Shown here: positions 1-10,838 of the stretch, in pieces
Layout: each line of letters starts with the position of its first letter
Numbering within the stretch: the stretch's first letter is position 1
Assembly: GCF_018687715.1 (NCBI RefSeq)
Contig: NC_056766.1
Coordinates: forward strand, 28,899,433 to 28,963,432
Length of the DNA: 64,000 bases
Origin: Carya illinoinensis
Taxonomy: Eukaryota > Streptophyta > Magnoliopsida > Fagales > Juglandaceae
Direction: 5' to 3'
Notes under the pieces: generated by a model
The model's database searches: none
What the model was told of the DNA's origin: nothing
Seen by the model: only the letters and a program-made list of their open reading frames with translations
Made by a program: the position numbers and the translations under genes

Positions 1-700
1 ATGGATAAAATAACTAGCCAATTTGGAGCAAATAGCAAGCAAAATACCAAGTGAAAGGAAGGCTAATGGTGGCTAAATGCATGGTATCCATGAAAAATAC
101 TTTGTTCCCACGAACTCGTGTCATGGGACGTTCATGGAATAAAATCGGTGGAATAAGTTTTCTTCCCCACAACAGTTAAAACTTGTGGGTAAAAGTAAGT
201 TTTTCCCACGAAAACTTTCGCAGGCAAACCTTTGGTACTCATGGCAAATAATTCTATATCTTTGTGAACGCTCATAGGATTTTGTACTATTTGCCACGAA
301 ATCGATTTGTGGGTGCTAGAATTTCCATGAAGATCGTTTGTGGGAATTACAATTTCAATATACTTTTTGCCACGACCAAAATTGGCCAGTATTGCACATC
401 TCCATAAGAGGCACTAGTAGTAAAAGTTATGTTCCTCCTTGTAAAAAGGTGTATATGTCTACAACCACAACTCATGGATAAAAGTCATTTCCCACATGAA
501 GGTGTTATAAGGAAAAAGTTTGTTGTAGGTGTCCCCACTTTTTTTCATGCCATGTGGTGGTCGGTTTTGATCATTTCCCACAAAGATCACTTGTGTGCAA
601 ATCTAATGTTCCTTCTTGTAGCAACGTATATTTCCATAAGTCCATCTCGTGGGTAAAAGATTTTTCTCACAAAAGCTGTCATCAGATAAAGGCTTTGAAC
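1..700. repeat. Subterminal repeat region of a CACTA-like element
   Basis: Short motifs of the type CCCACGAAA and its complement TTTGTGGG recur many times in both orientations over the first 700 bases (for example near 108, 207, 292, 309, 340, 370, 490 and 577). Dense short direct and inverted motifs next to a decayed transposase gene are what subterminal regions of plant CACTA elements look like. The Transposase_24-like exons at 2688-4110 point towards this end, so it would be the 3' side of that element. The terminal CACTA motif itself lies outside the window or is lost. The assignment is inferred from motif density and context. Confidence 0.45.
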
Positions 701-1723
701 AATACATCTTTCCTCATGAATTAATACCATCAATATTTGAGGCATCTCATTTTTTCTCCATCCACCAATGAACATCCCATTGTGATTTCATAAATAACTT
801 CAAATAATGCAAATCATACATATAACATATAACATAATGGACCATTAATTACTATGAATTTTTCAACTCTTTAACTTCATTCCAATATGTTCCAAGTCAA
901 CCATATACAAGGAAATACATCATGATAGAAATGGGAAGTACAATAAGGAATCCTACATGCATACTCATGTATTTTTCGTAATATATGTTATGAAAAATAT
1001 ACTGCAATTCTCTACAACATATTTTGCCAGTTACTACTTGTATACAAAGATATAGCACTAGACACAGTTTTGAAGAAATCCACACTGCTAAGACAAGGTC
1101 CAATTCATCTCCTCAAAATTTGAAACCACATAGCCTCTTCATTCACATATATCTGGAAAAACAGAAGTCATACATTAATCTTGTAGGTTTGACCAGTTTG
1201 TATTGCACTAGGACACACACACAATTCATTCAATAATAAAGATTCCCATATTAAATCTGCCCAAAACACATGATGCTAGAAGGGAACATGGATTTGGCTG
1301 TAATGAGAATGTCCCACCAATGACTAATATTTAAGCCTCACATTTATTGCACATGCTAACTTAATCCAAACTACTCCTGGTCAAAATCTATCATTGAATA
1401 TGCAATTTATTTCTTAACAATATATATGTACATATATACATACATTTAGAAAATATATGAGTGCAGATTTAAAAATGTATCAGCTTTTGAAATATGTGGT
1501 TAGTTCTTCAACTACTTTGGTCCTAGTTTTTCCAAAAAATTGGATCAAATTTGATACACCTTATACTTTCTAGCATCTTCATGCAAAGAGCCCTCAACAT
1601 ATACAAAATTTATACTTAATAGCCCACACAAATTGTAGAGACAACAATGGAGGGTGGTTAAAAATCTAGATTGTACCATTGAACACTTATCCCAACTTGT
1701 CCAAGAATAACCCACTTAAGAAT

Positions 1724-1780
<57 letters not shown>

Positions 1781-2687
1781 TCTTTGATAAGTAAGAGAAT
1801 GTTTTTTTATATAATATATACACTAACTCCACTCCAGATTCGTTATATTCACTATATAAAATCCACATGCTTCACAAATTATCTTCATACCCTTATTTCC
1901 CTAAACTAGAATTATTCTGCACTAGAATCTTTGCCAAATATCTAATATGCATAAAAAATTTTGAATCCAAGCTTTTTAATCCAAATGGACTACTATGCAC
2001 AACCAACCACTACTACTTGTTTTACCCACCTATTTAAAATGAGGACCAAACAGATTTCCATAATTAACACTAAAAATAAGCAAACAGGTGTTTTGATCAT
2101 TAAAAATCATTAATATAATTTGGTTGTTAAATTTGAAAACATGAGTTATGGTGGGACTTACCTTGCATTCTTTACTCTTCAAAAATTATCTTTTTTTCCA
2201 ATAAGGTGGTTGTCAACTATGTCCACTCTCAACAGCTGCCTTCCAGTTTTCCAACCAGATTTGCAATGAAATTTTGGCCTCTACCCATTAATGCTGCCTT
2301 GAACCTGCATATAATAAAAAACATAGTATAGCATATTAATCTCCACATTCTATATTCAGTTTAGACAATAATACAAAATGATAGTCTAAACTAAGGAGAA
2401 GATAATCACCCAATCATCAAAGCAAGTGGCTTTAACCAAATACATACCATTCTCATGCCTTCCACCTATGCACATTAATGTATGATGTTTGCAAACCTCT
2501 CAAAAAAGGCCAACTCTGAGTAATATATAAACTAACCCGTACCACTGTGAAAGAATATAACTCTCCCAACACTTCCAATAATCCAAAAGTCAAAAGACTG
2601 GCATTAGAGGGACTGCCATGGCCATTAATCTCATTTATAGGCCACAAAAATGCCAAAAAAATGTTGTCTCAATAGAAACAAAGATGC
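701..2687. other. Intergenic or element-internal AT-rich DNA
   Basis: I see no gene here. The stretch contains an uninterrupted (TA)n microsatellite at about 1727-1775 and otherwise unique-looking AT-rich sequence. It lies between the subterminal repeats and the transposase exons of the left CACTA remnant, so it may be its 3' untranslated DNA. Confidence 0.4.
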
Positions 2688-4110
2688 CTAAGCATCTCCT
2701 TGAGTCTCTCTATGAGACTCACTATTTGACTCTAGCACACTCATCCTTATGTTCATTGCATTCTCATACTTAGAGAAATTTGCCTTCATAGCTACCACAT
2801 CACCTATCATTTGGTCTAATTTACTCTTGTAAATTTCTACGCAAGTCTTGTTCCTTTCATTCTCCTCAGCCAGCCGCATAAATGACTTATTTTCTGAACT
2901 GTAGGTGACATGTCAGGAATGACGAAGTGCCCCATTCCATTCGCATATCCAAATTTGAATCCTACAACCTCTTTGAAAACAGCCGCTGCTGCATCATCAA
3001 TCTCCTCTTCGAGTCCTATCTCATTCAGCTTCTCCACCATAAGATTCTTACAATTATAGTGAAAAATTATTAGTCATTCTTTGTGAATTAAATACATAGT
3101 ACATAATGAAATTTAATCACCAACCTAAACTTACATAATTGTGTTCAGTTGTGGCATTGATAAATTTTTGTTTCTACCTTGACCAATGTGTCTCTTTGTA
3201 AAACTCAATTAGATTTGATGCCTTGTCACTCTTCAAATAAAGTGCAAATATTAGAGCAATCAACCAAATAACATGCATTTTCCATAGATAAGTTTAAATT
3301 TCACCACCACTCATTTGTATCTTCTCTTCCAAATATCTTACAAATGATTTCCTTCCACTTGTATGTTTAACCTTTTGTTTCCTTTTATTATTAGTGTTTC
3401 TAAAAGATTGCTCCTGAAATTTCAGCCGAGAAATATCAATATCATATATATTGTTAATGCAAACTAGGTTATTGAGTGTGTCCATGAATTAGTCTAAACA
3501 AGCTTAACAATTACCTTGAATGTGCCGCTGGCTTACCTTGCACATAGTCAATCCCAAACAGGTTTGTCCACCATGGACGTCCCACCAGATATGGCCTCTT
3601 CATGTTATGCATATTTGTTGTACATTTTATGTAATTCATAATGATATGCATTGTATTTCTCAGCCAGAAACATTACAACCATTTCACGATGATTGTCTCT
3701 AGTCTAATCTAACACAAAATCAGCTTGCACAATTAAAAAGAAATGCATCAATTATTTGATACCAACCAAACATGTAGAGAAAATCATAACTATTATGGTT
3801 AATGCATAACTAATAAACCCTTACTTTGACACGATCTATGAGCTCTTGCTTCTCCGCCTCAGTTACTTTACTCCAATTTGCATGCCTCATTTCAGCATAT
3901 ATTTTAATGATCCATGTCACTCGACCACTAAATATGGAGGCGTTCTCGCACGATAGACCTCTATGTCCATCCTTGATTTGTAAAGGGATCTTATCCAACT
4001 TACGGAGGCATTCGAATTATGTGCCATTCGCTGGCCCTCGACCTCGTTTCTTAATAGGTGGAACTATATACAGAAATTTAAGGCAAACCATTATGTAGCA
4101 AGCATTAAAT
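2688..4110 (-). pseudogene. Transposase_24-like (TNPA-type) CACTA gene, decayed, multi-exon
   Basis: Read on the minus strand, five blocks match in order the exons of the plus-strand gene at 51981-53632. The block at about 3800-4090 contains IPLQIKDGHRGLSCENASIF and TWIIKIYAEMRHANWSKV, against IPLRIKDSETAPCCENTLIF and TWLVKHYMDLSHASWHDV in the other copy. The remaining blocks are 3520-3730 (a WT-DNHRE motif through to LCARWASGTFK), 3290-3460 (KRKQKVKHTSGRKSFV), about 3130-3235 (an FYKETHWSR motif) and 2688-3050 (AAAAVFKEVVGFKFGYANG, then a coiled coil). Such proteins are annotated as plant transposase of the Ptta/En/Spm type (Transposase_24) and are thought to bind element ends. There are in-frame stops and no continuous reading frame, and no TNPD-like gene is recognisable beside it. 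Confidence 0.7.
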
Positions 4111-4759
4111 GGTTGGTTATGTTTCAAAGCTTTTAGATAGACATACCTGTAGTAATACTCCCCTCTTCAGCTTGTGGCACCTCCATGCTCCCTTATAGGG
4201 CTACATGTCCTAGGGCTTGAGTTGAATCATTAGGAAGTGGCTCCTCCTCATCGTTTAAATTCCTTCCAGGATGCCCATCTGCCTCTGGACCTCTACTAGC
4301 CTCTCTTGAAACTGCTCGATAGTTTCCACCTTGGCCTCTCCGTCCTCCTTTTACGGAATGTCACATCCTTCTCTTTAGTTTAATTAATCTTATTCTTGAT
4401 GTCTATACCCACAACCATTCAAGAAAATAATACAACTTAAAAGCCAATCATTTAAATACCCCCACAATGTTTACATAATTTGAAAAGCTCTAAATGGACT
4501 AATCCTCATTTTGTAAACAGCTTTGGCTAATTATTGACTTAACTATTAGTTACCAAGATTCACTACCATTTTGGATGTCTCATGCAGAAGCTATGTTTAT
4601 GTACATTCAATTCATAAAATAGCATATCAATATCTTCTAATGTTTTCATAAAATAGGCTTTTTTGATTTTATTTGCATACTTTTTTTTGCTTTTCTCTTG
4701 TTTTGTATTAAATGAGTAACACCCACCATTTTATAAATTTGTGAACTTTCTCTTATTCT
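4111..4759. other. Spacer without recognisable gene
   Basis: On the minus strand around 4140-4370 there are acidic, proline-containing short frames that could be the first exon of the decayed Transposase_24-like gene, matching the low-complexity first exon of the copy at 51981. Nothing else is recognisable. Confidence 0.3.
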
Positions 4760-5235
4760 ACAAAAAGTTCCACAGCTACAACAATCACCACTTCTCTTTC
4801 AATGATCTAATATATCCAAATGAATCCAATCACATTTACATTATCCCTCATTGGAATGCAAGAAAAAAAGAAGCTGTACAAAAAACTCCACAGCTACAAC
4901 AATCACGACTTCTCTTTCAATGATCTAATGTATCCAAATAAATCCAATAACATTTATATTATCCCTCATTGGAATTCAAGAAAAAAAGAAGCTGTACAAA
5001 AAATTCCACAGCTACAACAATCACCACTTCTCTTTCAATGATCTAATGTATCCAAATGAATCCAATCACATTTATGTTATCCCTCATTGGAATGCAAGAA
5101 AAAGAGAAGCTGTACAAAAAATTCCATAGCTACAATAATCATCACTTCTCTTTCAATAATTTAATGTATCCAAATGAATCCAATCACATTTATGTTATCC
5201 CTCATTTGAATGCAAGAAAAAAAGAAGCTGAAAAT
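4760..5235. repeat. 118-bp tandem repeat, four units
   Basis: The motif (C)CACAGCTACAA recurs at 4771, 4889, 5007 and 5125, exactly 118 bases apart, and the flanking sequence of each unit is nearly identical, ending with a purine-rich AAGAAAAAAAGAAGCTG segment. Short frames read through the array because 118 is not a multiple of three, so consecutive units shift frame; no gene is implied. The last unit stops at about 5235, where the sequence becomes unique. Confidence 0.93.
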
Positions 5236-5240
5236 AGCCT

Positions 5241-7297
5241 AGATACCACTAGGTTTTTTGGGATTACATAAAGGATGTGGTGTTACGTGAGAGAGCTGCC
5301 CACTTCTTTGTCTACGCAGTGAGCTTAACTAGAGGTTCAAAATTGGTTGAATGCTAGCCCAAAGTAGTCAATTGAAAGGAGAATGAAGGAAGTTCCAGAC
5401 TTGCTGAGTTTAAAAAATGTGGGGAAGATAGGATTACTTGTTTAACCCATGCTCATTGTGCAGCTTGAAGGGACTTGGGTCTACTGGTATTAGCTGTAAA
5501 GCTAAGTGGGACATATCCAAGTGGGTCTCCTTTAGTCATATCAACAAATTTCCCACCAGAGTTGTTTTTTTTTTTTTTTCCCCACATTTGTGAAGCATTC
5601 CCGAAATTATGAATTATTCCGCTTCTTCTATTTGGGGAATTTAGGTGGGAACAAAAGTGATGCAAGGTTGGAAAATTAGTCATTTTAAGCAAATTGACCA
5701 TCTTTTGACATTTAAACAATTATTAGGCAGTATTCTTAAGAATTTTCCTCATATTTTTGACAAAATTACCAAGACTGTCAAGCATGATTCTAAAGTCATT
5801 TATAAATATATGTACGCAATAGTCAACACCACTCTTATAAATTAAATATACAATTTTCATTTATAATCATATTTGTCTTTAAAATATATCGGGATTAGAC
5901 TTTTCAACATGTGCTGAAATATAAAGTTTATTAAATCTTTATTTGCATATTCTTATAATATCTTAGTTTCTCAACATGCCTGAAACATTAACAATGCTCC
6001 AAATTTATTGTTATGTTCTCTGCTCTTGTCCAGCATCCTTAAGTAACCCATTCATATAAAACTTTTCATCCAAAATATACATTAATCCTGAAATATACTA
6101 TACAGGTGGGTTAATTTCAAGATCATGTGCCAAAATTTAAATTCAACCCACTCCATGCATGCCTGGAGTCTTCTCAATTATTATCTCATCCATGATTTGT
6201 GTGCGCATTAGTTTAAACATTTGTTTCAAACATAAGAATTTCTTTATATTGGTTTCATTTCATCAATCTTTTAAAAACATTGATATGCTCCATTCTCAAT
6301 GGTTGTGGTGGATCCATCCTCATCAATAACGTCCTCCAACCAACAACGTTCTTGTTCCGATCATTGTTTTGTGATGGATTCCACGCACTTTGCACACATT
6401 TAAAAAGAGTATGGGCATGTCATTTGTGGTCCTTCACAATAGCCTAAGAGTCTTTTTACTACTACCTTATTGAATGCCAAACAAAATCTGCCTAATCCAA
6501 CAAAGTTAGTGCATTAGCTAATGTTCGAATATATGTTAGGTTTCTAGGACATGCATGACCAGAAACATGTTAAGGTTTGCTTAACCAAACTGTTAAGACA
6601 CAATAGGGATCATAACCCATCATAATGCAAACTATTTCTTCATATTTAGATCAGATTATGCATACTCCCATAATTTACAGTATTGTTATTGGCCATAGAA
6701 ATGCATAATAAAGCAGTTTCTTATAAGTAATCTCTACCTGCTAGTGTTCTCATTGTTATAAAAGACTTGCTCTATATCTAGAGTGCTAGCTTTGCATTTA
6801 TTTTATTAGTTTGTCTAGTCAAGTAACATTAATCATTTCTTGCCAAATGATCATGATGTTTATTATCACGACCAAACCTAAGATGAGGCACAACTTTCTG
6901 CCATATACCAACAATCAGTTCTTATCATGCAACTCACTCATAGAGGTCACTAGCTCTATTAGGCTCTTTGATTCAAATAATAATCATCCAAAATCAAATT
7001 TTTACTACTAGGAATATGCACGTATGAGATGCATACAATTAATATGTGCACCTATGCAATTGTCTTCAACTTAATCCATCCACTTACATGTCAACCACCT
7101 TACACGAGTCCGTCCACTAAAGTCACATGCTATCTATGAAGAATCATATACACAAATTAAGTTCGCAGATCCTCTAAGAAATAAATTGAGTGTAACATCA
7201 ATTCATGAAATATATATCTTGTATTGTTTGTGGTACATAGGTAATATTTACAAACTAATCATCTATACCCTAAATTTGTGCCTCATGACAAATCACA
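5241..7297. other. Intergenic DNA, no gene seen
   Basis: AT-rich sequence with a short T tract near 5565-5579. No ORF here resembles a known protein family, and I recognise no terminal repeats. Confidence 0.5.
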
Positions 7298-7711
7298 TTA
7301 ATGAGGAATTGATAGGACCATACTTAATGGATATTGAATACCTAAATCATAATCCGTCTCCTCTAACATATGATGGCCATGATCGGAACTGTTGTTATCC
7401 AAACCATTTAAGTTATCCATCCCCAATTCATCATCACTGGTGACATCATCAATAAAGTTATCATCGTGCAATTGTTGAGACGTTGCTTTACCACCATGAC
7501 TTGCCTTGGGTATAAAATTCGTTAGAAAAAGCATTAAATGTTGTAGTGACTGCAAGTATATCGGAAGTGAATTAGAGTTGATATATATGTAAGTGGCCCT
7601 CACCTCGGCGGATTTATGAATGTAATAGTAGGAAATCCTAGTACTTTCAGGTTTGCCAACTACTTGGACATGTTGTATTATTACATTAGGTAATAATTTC
7701 ATGGTTTTCAA
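7298..7711 (-). CDS. Unidentified 137-residue ORF, doubtful
   Basis: An open frame with an acidic, Asp/Asn-rich C-terminal half (motifs NFIDDVTSDDELGMDNLNG and LEETDYDLGI). I do not recognise a domain. It lies upstream, in transcriptional sense, of the minus-strand CACTA remnant at 2688-4110 and could be a leftover of its second gene, since the tail of the better-preserved CACTA gene at 51540-51847 is similarly acidic. No alignable residues support that. It may equally be a chance ORF. Confidence 0.15.
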   Translation of the reverse strand: MKTMKLLPNVIIQHVQVVGKPESTRISYYYIHKSAEVRATYIYINSNSLPIYLQSLQHLMLFLTNFIPKASHGGKATSQQLHDDNFIDDVTSDDELGMDNLNGLDNNSSDHGHHMLEETDYDLGIQYPLSMVLSIPH

Positions 7712-7884
7712 GCATTCTTATGGTGAAAAAGCAAATAAAGTGCTGCATGTGGTGGATAATTAAGCTTAAACTTCAACAAAATCATTACTCTTGACTCTGT
7801 TTTTCTACAATTACTTCTTATGGCTTGACTAAATGTTGAATTTCAAACAATGCTTTAGCTAGTAGGCCATATATTTAAACCTTG

Positions 7885-8024
7885 CTACTACAAGAAAACT
7901 GAGTATTTATGACTAATTTTTTTACAACGAAAATGATCATTTACGACGAAAACAGACTCATTTTAACATAAAATAAATATTTCACTAGAAATAACTGGTT
8001 ACAAATAAGCAGTTTTCTTATAAT
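7885..8024. mobile_element. CACTA-type MITE, about 140 bp
   Basis: The left end reads CTACTACAAGAAAACTG and the right end CAGTTTTCTTATAAT, which is an inverted repeat of about 14 bases with mismatches. The left terminus carries the CTACAAGAAAA motif seen at ends of many plant CACTA elements. The interior holds repeated TTTACGACG/TTTACAACG-like motifs. It is too short to code and would depend on an autonomous element. Exact boundaries and the 3-bp target duplication are uncertain. Confidence 0.6.
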
Positions 8025-8660
8025 ATGCATGAAGAAAGAACGATAACACGTGCTTCATCCTAATGCATGCACATCACATCCTCCTACTTTACATTCTCAG
8101 CTATATAGTTTTCTCATTGTCACATGAACTGCATGCTCTATGGGTTGCTGATCACATTCAAATTTTTTATTACTATTCAATATTTTATTATTATTTACAA
8201 AATATCTAAGATCATCTCACTACTTAAATACAAATTTAGTCCCATTTATGCTTTTTCATTCTCTTGTGATCTAATAGCTTTTCTCCATTTTCCTTTGACT
8301 TCCCTAAAATACTTCTATTGTTATCATTTGTTGTCCTTTTTCCACACTCACAACTTAAAAGGAAACAACGAATGCACTAAGTTTTTGGTTATTTGCAATT
8401 TGCGAGCTTTGATTACGATAGACATGCATGCACACCATATTTCTCTAAGTTATAAATTAGCTCAAACAAATAATTATTATAATATTAGTTGAGAAAGATG
8501 AATTATTGGATTCAGTACGTACCATTGATGATAACGGCGGTCTCTTTTCCAAGCATTTCATTTTACAAAGCCATCACTCCAAGACTACATAATATCATCT
8601 ATATTAGAATATTGAGTTGCTTGAATTGTAAGCTTAAACTAGTTGGAAAAACTAGTTTTT

Positions 8661-8692
<32 letters not shown>

Positions 8693-9238
8693 GTAAATTT
8701 ATCACCCAAATAGTTGGAATATTATTGCAAGCTCGAATTTTATGACTTCTTTGTAGATTATGTATAGATCACCCAAATAGTTGGAATAGATCATATATAG
8801 AGGAAGAAATTTAATTGAGGCTAAGGATAAGTGGATGCCAAAGGAGAATGACAACAACACAAATGACAAGATTACAATTTTTTTAAAACAAAATTAGCAA
8901 CATTGATCATATGATCTTTAAATAATGCAAGAAGTAAGTAGTAAAGGTTTTAAATCCTTAAAAATCAAAGACATTTATCAATTTTTCAATAATTTAAAAA
9001 CCCGAAATAAGAATCGAAAGGTAAAAAATAAGAGATTCTTTTTCGTCATGTAATAAAATTGTAAGTGTGATCTTTTTAAGGAAATAAATTAGTCTTTTAA
9101 CTATAAATTTGAAGATTTTTCCTTTTATTCTTTCAAATTTAATCAAATTACATTAAGTCTCTTCGATATATCATTAGAAATGCTTGTGTGCCATGCCATC
9201 CAACTTAAAAATAGTGTACAATTCAAAACATTATTTAT
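8025..9238. other. Intergenic DNA, no gene seen
   Basis: Very AT-rich. A pyrimidine-rich tract of T runs and TTTTTC repeats lies at about 8656-8690. A short direct repeat (ATCACCCAAATAGTTGGAAT) occurs at about 8701 and again at 8768. Open frames here have composition typical of non-coding AT-rich DNA. Confidence 0.5.
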
Positions 9239-9445
9239 ACCCTGTTTGGTTACATGGATAAGATGAGATGTTTTGAATAGTAATGAATAAAATATTGTTA
9301 TAATATAATTTTTTACTATTAATTTTGTATTAAAATTTGAAAAAATTAAATTATTTATTATATTTTATATCAGAATTTGAAAAAATTGTAATGATGAGTT
9401 GAGATGAGATTAAATGAGATTTTTAATTTTAGTTAACCAAGCGAG
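9239..9445. mobile_element. MITE, about 207 bp, upstream of the mS35-like gene
   Basis: The left end CCTGTTTGGTTAC and the right end GTTAACCAAGCGAG form an imperfect terminal inverted repeat. The interior has the GATGAGATG and AATTTGAAAAAATT motifs that I know from abundant small repeats in walnut-family and related genomes. It ends about 400 bases before the ATG of the downstream gene, so it sits in the distal promoter. Confidence 0.6.
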
Positions 9446-9589
9446 ACAAATCTAACAAAAACTCTACACCATAAAAGTAAAAAGTAAAAAGTATAAATAA
9501 AAATTTGAAAACATATAAACAATAATATATAAATATTTAAAAAATACTTAAAAGAAAAATCTTAAGGAGGACGTAAATCTCATCTCATA

Positions 9590-9842
9590 AACGGGCTCGG
9601 CCTTGTTTTTGCTCAGATTGAGTACTGGGCTGGACCTTTTCTATATCAGCCCATACAACAACCGTAAACAAGTCTTTAACATAAAAGCTCTGTTTGATTT
9701 TCCCGTGTTATTATAAGTTCCAAGGTAAGTGGAGTGTGTGTTTTAAGGAACCGTTCGCCACTTGTTCGACAATTGGTCCCTGAGAAATTGGGGTGCATTG
9801 TAAAAACAAGAACTCACTGTTTTATGCCACTGCTCCTTCCAA
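9590..9842 (+). promoter_or_regulatory. Promoter and 5' UTR of the mS35-like gene with paired site II motifs
   Basis: TGGGCT at 9626-9631 and its inverse AGCCCA at 9648-9653 lie 22 bases apart, within about 220 bases of the start codon. TGGGCC/T (site II) elements, often paired, are known from plant promoters of ribosomal and mitochondrial protein genes, which fits the product. A possible TATA-like TTATAAG lies at 9711-9717. The transcription start has not been mapped; these are sequence matches only. Confidence 0.5.
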
Positions 9843-10838
9843 ATGAGAGGAAGCATCGGAAGAACGCTCTCTCGGCCCAACCCCATTGGCTTTTCCAATG
9901 CCACCAGACAGTCTCTAATCCCCTTCTCCACTTCCTCCTCCTCTCCCACCGGTGGCGGGGGTGGTCGTGGCCGGGGACGCGGCTCTGGTTCCCCTAAGTT
10001 TGACTTCGCCTCCCCTGGTAAGGCCGAACCTGACGAGCCTGAGTCCAAGATCGACTCGCCCCCTCCCGGAATTGGACTCGGGCACGGACACGGCCGTGGC
10101 AGACCCGTCCCTTCCTCCCCGACGCTCCCCAACTTCTCTTCATTCATTTCCTCCATCAAATCCCCACCGGCTGGCCGCGGCCAGTCAGTTCCACCACCGC
10201 CAGATTCAGCGCCCAAGCAACCTATTTTCTTCAAGAAAGAAGACGGGCCCGCAAACTTGTTGGACGCGGCTAAGAGTTTCACTGACCGGAATCTCCCTCC
10301 GAGCATACTCCCTGTATCGACTGGCAGCGGCCGCGGGAAACCCCTGAAGCAACCGAGCCCAGAGGCTCAATTTGTTGAAGAGAACCGGCATACCCGAGCC
10401 CGGAAAAGCCCTGCCCAAGCCCAAGATGAACGCGGAAGAGTGCCGAGGATGACCCGAGAAGAAGCTGTGCAAAACGCGGTGAAGATTCTATCACGTGGTG
10501 GTGGAGACGGCGACGGAGACATGGAAGAGAGCATTGGTGGTGTTAGAGGCGGAGGCAGAGGAGGCAGAGGAGGATACAGAGGGAGAGGTGCGCCTGGGCG
10601 GGGCAGAGGAAGAGGACTTTACAGAGGGAGGGGGAGAGGCAGGGTTGGGGACTCGAAGGAGGATGCGTATGGAGCGGGGCTCTATCTAGGTGACAATGCC
10701 GATGGGGAAAAGCTGGCCAAGAGGCTTGGCGTTGAGACCATGAATCAGTTGGTTGAAGGGTTTGAGGAGATGACTGGAGCAGTGCTGCCTTCGCCTTTGG
10801 AGGACGCGCTTGTGGACGCCATGGATGTTAATTATGCG
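9843..10838 (+). CDS. Exon 1 of the mS35-like gene (residues 1-332)
   Basis: Carries the presumed presequence, the Gly/Arg-rich region and the start of the conserved domain. Coding DNA is markedly GC-rich compared with the AT-rich flanks. Donor GTTAGT at 10839. If intron 1 (199 bases) is retained, translation runs 12 more codons and stops at 10875-10877, so the 344-residue open frame seen in genomic DNA is not the spliced product. Confidence 0.85.

Noticed and set aside
1679..1909. 76-codon ORF rich in Ile-Tyr
   Set aside because: Produced by the (TA)n microsatellite.
4741..5271. Three overlapping ORFs with repeated SYNNHHFSFN motifs
   Set aside because: They are the 118-bp tandem repeat read in shifting frames, not a repeat protein gene.
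8124..8492. 122-codon Phe/Ile/Leu-rich ORF as a membrane protein
   Set aside because: Composition follows from AT-rich DNA; there is no recognisable family, start context or splice-supported extension.
9743..10306. 187-codon minus-strand ORF and a 131-codon plus-strand ORF over exon 1 of the mS35-like gene
   Set aside because: They are shadows of the GC-rich, Gly/Arg-coding exon 1; their products are low-complexity Pro/Gly sequences and the exon 1 frame has conserved protein and splice sites.
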